Notes: generated by a model not told the origin, from the letters alone. Positions 10,229-20,329 are shown, counted from the stretch's first letter. The stretch: DNA of 64,000 nt from Thysanoteuthis rhombus (GCA_963457665.1 OY735225.1:239501-303500); one strand, 5' to 3'. Program-made: numbers and translations.

Positions 10229-11451
10229 TTCTCATCAATATAACTGCTCTCCATACTCATTCATATTAGGTATTTACATCACGTGGTTATCACAGATTTT
10301 AGAAGTGCCCAATTGATCGCTTGAGAGAAAACCACATTTTACAGCTGTTAATACACCTGTTTGTTAGTAGCAGTTAAGGAAAGAAAATCTGTGCCGACAG
10401 TCTCCACCCTATCCACAGGCATTTAATCGAGGTAAATTAAAACAACAGTAAAGGTGCACTCTATAAGTACAATAGAGATGAATCCAGTAAACAATACATA
10501 ACGAACTACTTAAAATGTCTGCATACAACTCTGGTGACAATAATAATGATTATAAAGAAACTTAAACACACCTGGTTAACTCACCCAATAAAAACCGTCA
10601 CGCAATCAACGTCTTTTTGGCAGCAAGACACTTAGGGGTGATTAATTAATAGAATTGTTGTTTTTTTGTTGAGCATTGATCACTAAAAAAAGTGTGAATT
10701 TTCAAAAAACAAAAAACAAAACAAACGTAAATACCACCGGGCACAAAATAGGGACCAATTGAGCATAATTCGACACTGCACAGTGAACTCCTTTCTCTAT
10801 CAAAACATTTTCAAGTGGAGAATTTTCATAAAACAAAAACAAAACTTTTTTTTGGCATAATATCAAGTAAATGCTCAAATTTTCAGCCCTCTAACTCCAT
10901 TGGCAGAGCCTGTGCTCGTGAGAAATCTGCTGGGACGCATGTGTCCCAAAGAATGAAGTAAATTAGATTTTCTCAGCTTTTACAACCGCAGGCAAAGACG
11001 TCTTAGCAGAATGAAATCCACACAGATATTAGATCGCATTACATGACTGAACAGGAGAGACGTGTAGGCCAGGGGATCTGCTAATTCTTATTTTTCATAT
11101 GTCCTCAGATAAATACATAATGGGGTGAAATTATCCCATCATTATTTTAGTTCTTCGTAACATGCCTAATTTGTGGCCCGAAGAAACCTTTTGAATTGAA
11201 TATTACAGTGGACGTTGGTCTTAAGACGATTGAAACAAAACAAGACTTCATAGCAACAAAATCATTGACTTATATCCATTGTAATCCTTCATTTTGACAT
11301 GTGAGCTAATGTTTTCCGGTAACTGGACCTCTACCCTTGAAATGAACCAAGAATTTTTAGGTACCCGGATGCAAATATAAAATTTGAAACAAATATTCTT
11401 ACCGGCGGTAATGCAGGCCAGCAGTGAGATTGCGGTGATAGCTGCTACCAT
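3487..11451 (-). CDS. Secreted protein gene, four exons seen, 3' part off the window
   Basis: Four minus-strand exons (11451..11403, 9003..8940, 5561..5429, 3640..3487) are each bounded by good AG and GT sites. They join in one open frame of 133 codons plus one base, with intron phases 1, 2, 0 and a final phase 1. The product starts with a hydrophobic signal peptide (MVAAITAISLLACITAGVNA) and should enter the secretory pathway. The mature part contains SFRPTEPYILVARTN, then a helix-like AHRKAADIVRLMVKHMP, then GLFSASQGVTIYPENRKLAD. The pattern of a helix ending in MP, then a VGLF-type strand, then TIYPE reminds me of the segment before the zinc site in anthrax-lethal-factor-like (ATLF-like) peptidases of animals and fungi. 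That link is an inference from memory. No HExxH is present because the gene is cut by the window edge. The introns hold repeats and a 103-bp tandem array. Confidence 0.75.
3855..4150. repeat. Family C repeat, two diverged pieces
   Basis: The blocks ccattgtcagggggttgg, then ttgagaactttcagagatatcgagcggac, match family C at 47275..47610 and 48165..48310. The second piece from about 4070 repeats the order more loosely (cattgaaaattcacggcagctcg). No coding potential is seen. It lies in intron 3 of the secreted-protein gene. Confidence 0.5.
4150..4735. repeat. Tandem repeat, about 103-bp unit, 5 to 6 copies
   Basis: The marker GTTCAAAGCTAT (one copy reads GTTCGAGGCTAT) starts at 4253, 4356, 4459, 4552 and 4656, giving spacings of 103, 103, 93 and 104. 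Each unit also carries gcaaactttcgcaaagcggg and tactcacagacacag. The fourth spacing is short because about 10 bases (ggtggctcga) are missing. It is a minisatellite inside intron 3 of the secreted-protein gene. Confidence 0.9.
5429..5561 (-). CDS. Secreted protein gene, exon 3
   Basis: The acceptor ctatttttctcttccacag and the donor CGAAAG|GTAAACC bound 133 bases, which is one base completing exon 2's last codon plus 44 full codons. The product EFDKRVSFLYKYVTHSGKVY continues to SFRPTEPYILVARTNTVSEQ and AHRK. It ends in phase 0, exactly what exon 4 needs. Confidence 0.78.
5662..6162 (-). repeat. RTE retrotransposon 3' fragment
   Basis: It starts at the atcatcatcatcatg tail and continues on the minus strand to the AETW-region block near 6160. 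It is the left arm of an inverted pair with the next entry. Frames are broken. Confidence 0.8.
6178..6527 (+). repeat. RTE retrotransposon 3' fragment, inverted partner
   Basis: The plus-strand blocks tagtcacttacgggctgaaa, then gttcacgaaatattggcttc, then agagaggtctggcgaatctt match the 3' part of the RTE family. The copy stops before the (GAT)n tail, where a family A piece abuts. Confidence 0.75.
6528..6612 (+). mobile_element. Family A fragment
   Basis: The block atgcatcacacgcataggcc, then caccaatggagatag, then catttactcctt, matches the middle-left part of family A. Confidence 0.5.
6615..7480. other. Intron spacer with little structure
   Basis: AT-rich DNA within intron 2 of the secreted-protein gene. 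The only marked feature is a run of four to five CCAG/GCCA units at 6919..6941, which resembles the GGCTGG block of family A. Confidence 0.35.
7757..7901 (+). CDS. Possible plus-strand first exon inside an intron of the minus-strand gene
   Basis: The region 7480..8335 is visibly richer in G+C and CpG than its surroundings and is not a repeat I recognise. An ATG at 7757 opens a 34-codon frame (MAKGGGFLVLTVLAS...) that ends at 7861. A perfect donor (CCAG|GTAAGTGAG) follows at 7902. A second ATG at 7861 would be open up to that donor (MRGNRVQCASLSA). It could be the first exon of an antisense transcript, coding or not. I do not recognise any product. Confidence 0.25.
8940..9003 (-). CDS. Secreted protein gene, exon 2
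   Basis: This 64-base exon follows a clean polypyrimidine acceptor (catttcttttcag) and ends at a consensus donor (GAC|GTAAGT). In the phase dictated by exon 1 it reads GVNALAPPVIFDFPVGIQNQT without a stop, with two bases left over. It probably contains the signal-peptidase site after GVNA. The frame is decided by the phase join; another frame is also open across it. Confidence 0.72.
9126..9476 (-). mobile_element. Family A element, minus
   Basis: It carries gtcactcaatagaaattgtgg at its outer end, then the gggtgatca boxes, then caaatttaacccc, ctctagctctattgg and atagccagctagccag. It meets a plus copy at about 9477, forming an inverted pair joined by their left (GGCTGG) ends. Confidence 0.7.
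9478..9822 (+). mobile_element. Family A element, plus, partner of an inverted pair
   Basis: The order cggtttctttgg, ggctggctggatac, tatgctaaattgatcac, cattcacgcttg and ccccaacacagcatactgc matches family A. The two copies could fold into a long hairpin. Confidence 0.7.
10156..10231. repeat. (TA)n microsatellite
   Basis: About 38 TA units with one interruption (tacatata). It opens false frames of alternating Tyr and Ile on both strands. Confidence 0.97.
10570..10935 (-). mobile_element. Family A element, minus
   Basis: The outer end cctggttaactcacccaat, then aaccgtcacgcaatcaacg, the paired GATCA boxes and ccctctaactccattgg mark the family. The left terminal repeat is missing. Confidence 0.65.
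11403..11451 (-). CDS. Secreted protein gene, exon 1 (start and signal peptide)
   Basis: ATG at 11451 sits in a strong context (CCAAAATGG). It encodes MVAAITAISLLACITA plus one base before the donor G|GTAAGAATA at 11402. A phase-1 intron directly after a signal peptide is common in animal secreted-protein genes. A TATA-like box lies about 40 bases upstream. Confidence 0.75.
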
Positions 11452-11484
11452 TTTGGTGTTGATATCATAGAAAATGATGACCCA

Positions 11485-11494
11485 GTATATATAT
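11485..11494 (-). promoter_or_regulatory. TATA-like box for the secreted protein gene
   Basis: On the minus strand the string CATATATATACTGGG lies 34 to 43 bases before the ATG at 11451. If it acts as a TATA box, transcription would start near 11460 and leave a very short 5' leader. The surrounding DNA is AT-rich, so a chance match is possible. Confidence 0.4.
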
Positions 11495-11883
11495 GAGGAA
11501 GTTGAGAGAGTATTCAGTAAAAAAAAAAATGTCTGGGGAAAAGTCCCATACGGACGATAAGAAGAGAAGATGTTTACATGCCTACAAGCAGATACTTTAT
11601 CTGAGGGACAAGTGATAATATTTTATTCGGGCAGATAAGGTTGGCCTAATTTTAGGGACAACAGGCTTAATAAATGTCGCACGTGTCTCGGGCGGTGTTC
11701 AGCCCCAGGCAACAAGTTATCAGATTACGTCAGGGACATCTTTTAGATTGGATTGGATGATTATGAAATGCTTTGTGGATCACATTTTTGAACTATTTAA
11801 AACACGACTGCATACGATTACAGTGGCACATGTAGTGGAAATACAAACATCAGCGTTCTCGAATATATCTAAAGACAAATATG

Positions 11884-11885
<2 letters not shown>

Positions 11886-11973
<88 letters not shown>
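11886..11973. repeat. (TA)n followed by (GT)n
   Basis: About 32 TA units run directly into about 11 GT units, a common compound microsatellite here. Confidence 0.95.
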
Positions 11974-11974
<1 letters not shown>

Positions 11975-12138
11975 AGGTGAAATATATATCACAAGTCGTA
12001 CTTATCGTTCCGAAAAATCTTCATTCCAGCAGTGCTCAATACTTAGATTAGAGACAATATATCGATTAAATACATTTATTTTGTCCATGACAATCATATA
12101 CTCTCATTTCACTTTATTCAGTGAATATATGTTTTTAC

Positions 12139-12202
<64 letters not shown>
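12139..12202. repeat. (TA)n microsatellite
   Basis: About 31 TA units bordering the left arm of the foldback element that follows. A direct, diverged copy of that arm (12056..12130, cgattaaatacatttatttt) lies on its other side. Confidence 0.95.
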
Positions 12203-12206
<4 letters not shown>

Positions 12207-12522
12207 TAAACTGATAATTTTTTTCTATGACAATGGTATACCTTCGTTTCACTTTATTCAGCTCCTCAGATAGACAATGTTACTAGGCCTTACAGTTGTG
12301 TATATACTCAGAAGGTAACTTTCATTACGATGTTAACTGTGACGGTTAGAGTTGTAATTATTCACCTTACAAGCATTTAACCAACCATAACAAATCATAG
12401 TGGAAATTATATTCTGAGTATATATACAGCTATAAGGCCTAGTAACATTGTCTGAGGAGCTGAATAAAGCGAAACGAAGGTATACCATTGTCATAGAAAA
12501 AAAAATTATGAGTTTAATCGAT
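12201..12522. mobile_element. Foldback element with two hammerhead-like cores
   Basis: The left arm 12201..12313 and the right arm 12412..12522 are near-perfect inverted repeats of about 110 bases, with a loop of about 98 bases. The outer ends are atcgattaaact and agtttaatcgat, and (TA)n flanks it. On the plus strand the right arm contains CTGAGGA (12452), a GCT/AGC hairpin, GAAA (12471), then AC-GAAG-GTA. The left arm has the same on the minus strand with one stem base changed. Sequence to the right (cactttactcccgagtctg) resembles the 3' end of the Penelope-like fragment at 56.0 kb. Confidence 0.75.
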
Positions 12523-12599
12523 ATATAAAAATATAAGGATTGATAAACCTTACCTCTGAACACTTTACTCCCGAGTCTGTCTCACTCTTTACAGTTCAC

Positions 12600-12602
<3 letters not shown>

Positions 12603-12661
<59 letters not shown>
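12603..12661. repeat. (TA)n microsatellite
   Basis: About 29 TA units after gtctcactctttacagttcac, the same order as at 56.05..56.17 kb, where a (CT)n tract intervenes. Confidence 0.95.
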
Positions 12662-12665
<4 letters not shown>

Positions 12666-13111
12666 CGTAGAAGCGTGTGTATATATATAGAGAGAGAGGG
12701 GAACTATCCCTCTGTTGAAAGCTTTTATGAACAGAATAACAATAATTCTGTGTACTGTCGTAAAACACTCAATGAATTGTCTACCAAAACTCATCAGTTG
12801 AGCAAGAATTTAAATGACCCCACTAAATACAATATGTATTATTGTGTAGCCTTCCTACACACACTTTCCAGATAAGTTCGTCGTTTGTATTCAAAGTTGA
12901 GAAAAAACGACAAAGACAAACCAGAAAACATTTACCGGTAAATACTGCGACGTATGCTTGCCTGTGTGTCTTTGGGTACGGACAAAAAGGAAAACAAATG
13001 ATAATGTCAAAGAGAAATGGACAAAATGCACATTTCTACGAGTAGGATTTTATATACATTTATGTACAAAACCAATGAGGGAGAGGTCTTTAAAGAAGAC
13101 GTTTTACTTAC

Positions 13112-13142
13112 CTGCTGATGATAGAAAGGGAACCATATCCAT
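13112..13142 (-). other. Possible short coding start with strong splice donor
   Basis: On the minus strand ATG at 13142 reads MDMVPFLSSA and ends in phase 1 at a perfect donor (CAGCAG|GTAAGTAAAA). It could be the first exon of a gene or a 5' leader exon. I found no matching next exon with confidence. Confidence 0.2.
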
Positions 13143-13551
13143 TCACCTTTATTTTAATCGCTGCAAACAAGCTTCCTCTGTTGAATCTTCTACGTATAGA
13201 TCCTTAATCGGGCTTATCTTTGGTGATCTAGTACCTTAATTATCAACCAGATGATGAAACACATTCCCTATTCCCAACCTGCTGCCCAATTGAGTAAGCT
13301 CTGTTTGTTGAACATCACTTTTTTTTCTTTTTTTTTTTTTTCTTCAACTTTTTATTTTTAAAGCACCAGCAATTACTATACTAATATATGAATGGGATAC
13401 AAAAACAAATTTGCAATAGCTTCCTGGGAAGGGTGTTTTTGTCTAACTCCCACTGAGTTTTGATTCTGTTTTCCATACCTAACAACAATGACAATTTTAG
13501 ACTCCCGGTTGAGTCTAAATAGTGAAAAGTTTAAAATGATGTATACCGAGA

Positions 13552-13553
13552 GA

Positions 13554-13591
<38 letters not shown>

Positions 13592-13745
13592 CTATGCCTA
13601 CGTCGTCAGTCAACGAAAGGAAGAAAGAAAGAAAGAAGGAAAGAGATAAAAGAAAAGGAGAGAAAGAAAGAGGAAAAGAAAGAATGAGAAAACGAGATAG
13701 TGAAAGAGATAAAGAATAAGAAATAAAAAGAGAAAGAGAAAATAG
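13552..13745. repeat. Purine tract, (GA)n then GAAA/GGAA-rich
   Basis: The plus strand is almost all purine for about 190 bases, starting with about 15 GA units. Such tracts can form triplex DNA. Confidence 0.9.
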
Positions 13746-13749
13746 AAAG

Positions 13750-14815
13750 CTATGGACGCTAATTTTCAGTTATTATCTAAATTGCTCCCAAATATATCTA
13801 GAATTATCTAGATCTTTAAAATATCTAAATACTATTCTATTCAATCGGTCAAATTAAGTTGCGGGAAAAATGTTTTTACAGAAGTCAAAATACTTCAAAA
13901 AACTTTCTGTCAGAGTGGAGTCTGATTCTGAAGGCTTATTCTTATTTTTCTTACTGCACTTCAAAATAAATTGTTTATTTAATGACTGATAAATGGCATA
14001 TATGAATCATGATCAGATACCTTAAATAGAAGGCAATTAGTCCAATTAGTGATAAATTTGAAACTATAATCTCAGCCATTAGCATTGGTAGGTGAGTTGA
14101 GCAGACATGAGACTCGGTACACTGAACAGTTAGCGTGATCTCGACAGAAAACAAAATAGTCCCTAAAAATGCACGGAGTACAGAAATCGACAGATGATCG
14201 GACTAGCATGAAATAAAATTGCCAAGCGAATGAAGGACGATTGAGTCTAGCAACGACCCAAAGCCCCCGACCCATGGACCTTGTGCCACATTCAGATTGT
14301 ATATTTGTCCGCATTTTGTATTTTCTCTTTGAACAGATTTGTATTTATACATATTCTTTGTATTTTATCTTTTCTTATTCATCGTGAGTCTACTTCTGTA
14401 ATTTTGTGAAACTAACTGTACAATTTTTTTGGATAAATATACTCGACTGAAACCTGTCATATATCAAGCCAGTGTGCTGCAGGTTCAAACTCTGCTGCAA
14501 CTTCTATTTCGAAGATGATAAATGCAACTTTTGTATTTTATATAATACAAATTTGAAGAAAGAAGAAAAATGTATATCTTTACGATGGATTCTGTAAATA
14601 TGCAACACTTGTCAATTTAGCTCACTTTATATCGACGTACCAATTAGTTGGTTGTGATTTCAAATCACAGCATAGGAATGTAAATTTTAAGTTTCTGTGC
14701 GAGATCAAAAGGTCAAGAAATAAGGAAATTGCAATCTATATTCCCATGCTGTTTCCCTGGTTGTTGTAGGAGGTTGGTAAAAAGTAATTCAAGGTCGAGT
14801 TTAAAGGGTGGGGAT
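13750..14815. other. Non-coding spacer
   Basis: No exon or repeat family was identified. The 80-codon minus frame at 14072..14314 has no recognisable product. Confidence 0.35.
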
Positions 14816-14819
14816 CCTA

Positions 14820-16810
14820 CGCGTGTACATGCGAGCTAGAATGAAAATTACTGTGTTCTAGAGAGCTGCATCACGAAGGCGTCAGGTTGAGCCACAACCC
14901 TCTCCTTCCAATGTAATGGGGAGGTGCTGTCCCGATAAAAAACTGATAACCCTAAACTGGTCATTAGATACTTTTGAGGCTACTGTTTGTTTATTTGCCT
15001 TCCCATGGCGGCAAATATGGCATCAGGTCGGAACCCATGGTTGAGTTAAAGGTGGAGTCTCATAGGTGAAGATTTCCCTAGTCTCAACGACGGATGTCAC
15101 AAAGACATTAGGATGGGCTTGACAAGCTGAACTTGGGAGCCTGGGACGAGTCCCGGGCTGTGCTTATCTGAACTTCTAGGCCGTATGGCCTCGATGAACA
15201 TATACTACATACTGATGTTAGTTCAAGTTTATTTGTCCGAATCGTCATGACTGCAAATGTGACACAGGATCCAGACCCATGGTCGAGTTATAGGCATGGT
15301 CCAGCATGCGAACTTGGTTTCAGGGCGAAACCAGTGCAAGCTCCCAGGTTGAATCCTGAAAAAGGATCCTGGGATCGGAACCCATCCTAGGCAGTGTTCA
15401 TCGAACTTCTCAGCATGAGTGTTCCAGAGCACACATACTATACTTTGATCTTAGCCATACATGCGGGTGAAATTTTTTTTCTGTTTTCAAACAGTACAGG
15501 TATCATGTGGCAAAATCACAAAAATGCAAAATTTACATGTATACCGAGTAAGTGTAAAAAGTTTACAATTTCCAGAAAGTTACAAGTTGACTGATATTTT
15601 ACCAAGTAGAACAAATGAATTTTTTTACAGATGATTAATGATTACGTACAAATGAAAACAAATTCACCCGAGACGGAGGCAGATTATAAACGCGGCAATC
15701 TCATTCTTAATTGTTTTCTGGACACCTTGCTATAGAGAGCAACAGCTATCACGTGATGCAAAAATTGCCTCTCCAAAATCTCTTGATAGTGATTCCACCC
15801 AGACGCGCCGAAGCGAACTTCTGCAGGCTAATGACGGCCTCATTTATTTGCACTCCCACAGGAACGAAATGCGACACAAGGTCAAGCTTAACATGTGGAG
15901 TATCCCATAAAAATTGCCCTAGCCGATGCAACCGAGGTCACGAAAGCGTTAGGACGAGCCCGACCTGTCCCTCATTGTGCAATGAAATTGCGCCGCCTCA
16001 AGGCAAACTGCTTCTCCGCTGCTGGGCCGAGTAATAGTAAGAGAACCCAAGGACGTATTAAAAGGTTCCCAATGCGCAGCGTCAGTCTCTCCTCATTGGC
16101 ATTGCACCTACGTACCAGATCTCGGACACACCCGACCAGCCTCGGGCCCATTTGGATGACAAGTGTCAGTACCGACTCTACGGCCTAGGTCTCTACTTAT
16201 CCACTCTACCATCCGAGCAAAATGCTGGACAAGTTCAAGGCTTTACGTGGGGAAAAGTAGGAGCTAACCCACCGTAAATAGCTCCAGCCGACGCGACCGT
16301 GGTTATCAAAGCAACTGCAATCACGAAAGCATCAGGACGAGCCCGACCTGTCCCCTTTAGTGGGGCTCACGGCCTAGGTGCTATTTAATCACTGTCCCAC
16401 CACGGCAATATGTGACACAAGGTCAGGCTTCACGTGGGAAGATATAGGAGCACTCCTTCCAAAAATGGCTCCAGCCGACGCAGTTACCGTTGAAAAGCTC
16501 GTCGTAATGGCTAGACAACAACGTCACCCGCGAAAGCATCCACCAGGGGACCTGCTCCTTTAAGTGCAATGGAGCAGTGCTGCCCCGGGGAAACAGAGAC
16601 CCTGCAGCTAAGGACGAATGCAAAGGCTCCTCAAAGCGCTTAGCAAACACAGCCTCAGTTAAACCTCATTGGCTTACGCTTGCACCGGTGCACTCGGTCT
16701 TTGACACACACTACCTCTCCAGCCCATTCGACAGGCAAGTGTCAGTACTGACTCCTCGGTCTATGCCGTGGAACAGATACTACATTTTGATCCTGAAGAA
16801 CAGACTAGAA
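14820..16810 (+). repeat. Family D, GC-richer tandem-like repeat block
   Basis: Diverged units of roughly 180 to 220 bases follow one another from about 15840: each has gacacaaggtcaggctt, then cacgtgggaa, ttgctccagccgacgc, a cacgaaagcgtcaggacg block, gagcccgacctgtccc and gtgcaatgg. Clear units begin near 15840, 16200 and 16385, and looser ones lie at 14820..15200 and 15215..15400. The same unit recurs at 51690..52110. Frames of up to 107 codons here are not supported as genes. Confidence 0.7.
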
Positions 16811-16829
16811 AAAGGGTAATAAAAAAAAG

Positions 16830-17995
16830 ATCCATAGCTGATGAGCGTGATTTTACATAATATATATCTTGAATTATTGCGTTAGCTATTTTTCATACCT
16901 GTGTAATGTATATACAAGATGAATTAATTATATCTACAACTATCAAAGTTGAATTCATTGAAATACATATTATAGAACTATTTATATCATCCCTTAATGT
17001 ATTGTATTTCTTGAAATTTGATATAATTCAATATAATTCTGTTGTATATGCTCCATAGAGAACTAATGTTTTCAACTATATAACAAGGGACATAATTCTG
17101 TAAACGAATTTCCTTCACACTGCTCAGTAATAGTAGAAATAATGAACTATGAGATCGAGTGTAAGTAATATTCTATATCGATCAGACACAGGCCAATCGG
17201 TTAAAAAACGTTTTTAACCATTGAGTGATGGGTACAAATATCCTTTTTCTGCTATAATGCATTTATTGTTTGGTAGCAACTAGCTCTACACATTTTTACA
17301 AAAAAGCAATACGTGATAGAATACATCCAGAACTTTTATAAAGATTAATCTTATTGTAAGAAATTTTTATGCCATTCGTAAGAAGAATGAATAGGAAAAA
17401 ATCCTGATATTAAAAGAATTTTTTTTTTTTCAGTGTTTAAAACCAGAGATTTTTGTCTTTGGAAAAGTTGTTTACACTGCGCAAACAATTGGACTTTGCA
17501 TAAAGAACATTTATATCTGAAATACACCCAGATTTTGAAATTCTGCCAAAAATTAATCATTTATCAGATAATTATTGAATTTCCACAACTATTTCATTTA
17601 TGAATGTATTTACTCATTAGAAGAGTATTTTGTAAGAAAAAAATCTGGGATGATTTTTCCAAGTCAATCAACTGCTTCTTTTATTCAATTTTATCAAATT
17701 TCAATAAAATATCTGTGATTACTAAAAATATGCATATTTCTGTAGAGATAAGTTCCTGGAAGAATTAAATTCATTAAAATTAAATTCATTACAACAGTAA
17801 TTTTAATTGATCTAATTTTTGTGCGGATGTGGAAAACATGGTCTGAACAATGAAAAGAAAAAACACACGATAAAACTTTAATATTGTTCTTTTTGGAAAG
17901 GAATGGTATTTCATATCCATAAATGAATCACTGAATCATGTGAACCCCAGAACTAATTATTGAAAAAATTATTTAGATATATAACCATAAAAAAT
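16830..17995. other. AT-rich spacer
   Basis: No gene or repeat was recognised. Poly-A and poly-T runs are common. Confidence 0.4.
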
Positions 17996-17997
17996 TT

Positions 17998-18115
17998 CTC
18001 TTCTATCTAAAATCATCTAAAAAATAGTCTTTTTATCTAAAATCATCTAAAAAAAACCGACCTTCTATCTATAAATATCTATAGAAATAGATCTTTTATC
18101 TAAAATCATCTTTAA
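17998..18115. repeat. Short tandem repeat of TCTATCTAAAATCATCTAAA type
   Basis: About four imperfect units of 25 to 37 bases, each holding TTTTATCTAAAATCATCT or a close variant. Confidence 0.7.
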
Positions 18116-18437
18116 AAAAGAATATCATCACAAGATTTATGGATTGTTGATCCAAAATGAATATAGAGATTCCGAAAAGCTCTAGAAAAAAAAGAGTTCA
18201 TATATCTGTAATTTTCATTTACGAAGAATTTTTTTCTTTGATTTAAAATTCTAAATTTTGTAAAATTCCTGAATTTGATATATATTTCTACTGAACCCTT
18301 TTAACACCAAATTTTTTTGATTATAATAAGGATGGTATAGATTGTCCAGGGATATGGAGTAAAAAAAAGTGAAGAAGTGATTTCTTCAAACATTAGATTT
18401 TTTGTCATCTTTATGACTTTACACAAATGAATTTCTT

Positions 18438-18644
18438 CTACCAAAACTATCAATATAGCTTTCTTCAGTTTTTAAGTTGGTCTGGCTGGCTTGCTGACTG
18501 GCTGGGTGACACATGCATGCAGGCGAGAAAAGTAACTAATTCACTGATCATCACTCTTACCAATTTTTTAATTGATCATTCCCAACAGGTTGACAGAAAA
18601 CATGGGTCACATGAGGGTTTTTATTAAGGGACTAAACAGACCTG
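18438..18644 (+). mobile_element. Family A element with internal deletion
   Basis: The left part (ctttcttcagtttttaagtt, ggctggcttgctgac) is joined directly to the right part (taactaattcactgatca, ttaattgatcattccc, gggactaaacagacctg). About 200 central bases are missing. Confidence 0.7.
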
Positions 18645-19036
18645 TATTTCTTTTTTGGATAGGTATAAAATTAGAATTCTAGGTAAACCAATGATTTTTC
18701 TGAAAAACATTCATCAGTTTTGAAACCTTGAACAAAAATAGCCAAGATTAATGGCCATAAATTTCCTGAGAGCAGTTAAGCAATGAATGTCAACAAACAG
18801 AATTACAGCTGAATTTGTCCATCATTATCAAGGACAATGTTGTCAAACACTTTATTGAAGATGAATTTGGAATATTTTTTTTCAATGAAAATTAGATGTG
18901 ATAAAAAGCAATAAAAAAATTGATATGAAGGTAAATAGTGGCCTGAAAATTCATGATGTAAAGTAGTTTATAACAATGAATGACATAACATTTCTAACAA
19001 TGATCATAAAATTGTCCCAATTTCTATTTCTATTTC

Positions 19037-19092
19037 AATATTGTTATTATTATTATTATTATTATTAGAATTATTATTATATTAATAATAAT

Positions 19093-19165
<73 letters not shown>
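19037..19165. repeat. (ATT)n and (TA)n microsatellites
   Basis: About 8 ATT units and mixed AAT are followed by about 34 TA units. Confidence 0.93.
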
Positions 19166-19167
<2 letters not shown>

Positions 19168-19375
19168 TTACATCATTATATTATTATATTATTTGATTAA
19201 TGTTATCAGCAAGCTAAAGCCAGTGACCTCCAACAGCTTTTAACTCACTAAGAATTGTCAACACTCATAGCTTCTTAAATGTTGAATCTTCCTCAACTGT
19301 CAAGGGAGGTAATTTCTAACCATCTAAGGGAAGTAATCATCAAATTTCGCTTGATATTCTATTGGAATTAAATTA

Positions 19376-19490
19376 CATTAGATTAAGAGTAAAGCTTAGG
19401 TTTTAGGGTTGAGGTTCTCGTAAGGATGAAAGTTTAGGTTTAGGGATAAGATTAGGTTTAAGGTTAGGGTTAGGGTTATTCGTTCCAATA
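19376..19490 (+). repeat. Degenerate TTAGGG-like tract
   Basis: Repeats such as ttaggttt, ttagggttg, ggttagggttagggtta occur within 115 bases. Similar strings lie inside family B (24220..24250, 43375..43415, 43510..43535) and near 38040 and 41120, so this may be a piece of that family rather than an old telomere. Confidence 0.5.
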
Positions 19491-19785
19491 GATCATTGAT
19501 TCAAATTCGTCCCAATAAACTATTTTAAATTTTTTAATCTTGTTTGTTCTGATAATTTTAAAATTTGTTGGCCAAAATAAATTATTTTAGATTTTTTTAA
19601 AAATTTGTCAATTCTAATGCAATAACATTGAGTGACTGAAGGTGCAGAACTACACAATCCACAATCAGGATCACCATTTCTGCATTGTGCCAAGTTTAAT
19701 CAGTTCATTTTTGAAAAAACTTCTCAACTTTTATTCCAATTTTATCACTTATCTTGATAGTTAGGAAACAAACAAATTCAAGACA

Positions 19786-20033
19786 TCAAAAGTTATAATT
19801 ATCATTAAAACTCTGAGCAGGTGTATTGCAATCATGTGATAGTTTGCAACTACACGATGCCATTAAACATTCTTTACAGTAAAAATCCACATATCCAGGG
19901 TTGATGAGAATTAATTCCTTTTTAGGAATTATATGGACCTTTTGTGAATATTGTTCTATTTTTGTGACTTCTTCCTGTGAAGGTGGGTGATGGGGGAGGC
20001 ATACCACACTAAACCACAAACTCTGGATCAAAT
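19786..20033 (-). CDS. Possible terminal exon, unrecognised
   Basis: A 99-codon minus frame ends at 19786. A possible acceptor within it (atttgatccag at about 20034) would leave 82 codons, and another (caccttcacag at about 19976) would leave 62. The product has a cysteine cluster (FYCKECLMASCSC) and ends NDNYNF. It could be a last exon, but the phase does not fit the exon at 23446..23622 and no family is recognised. The flanking 20090..20240 may itself be a repeat. Confidence 0.2.
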
Positions 20034-20329
20034 AAGGGAGTGAATTTGATGCGATATGGCCAACATACAGCCTAAGTTCCCACAAAGGTCTATAGAGGCC
20101 ATGTTAAAACACTAACCCAAATTTAGGTCTACATTGAATTTTAACACAACAGATAAATTCTACCATTGTATGGTCCTCAGCAAAGCTAGTTGGACTACAA
20201 TCAACCAATAAAGAATGAAGTTATAACCAATGGGGAGTTTCTTTCCAAACATCCTGTACATACAATGTCCATCTATCTATCTATCTATCTATCTGTGATA
20301 TACATATATATATATATGTATACATATTC

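Noticed and set aside
10077-10316. Open frames of alternating Ile-Tyr, Thr-His or Cys-Val over microsatellites, here and at about 25 other places
   Set aside because: They result from (TA)n, (CA)n and (GT)n, which have no stop codons in some frames. They lack splice sites or conservation.
15711-16819. Frames of 60 to 107 codons within the family D block
   Set aside because: They lie in repeated units, change frame from unit to unit and have no recognised product.
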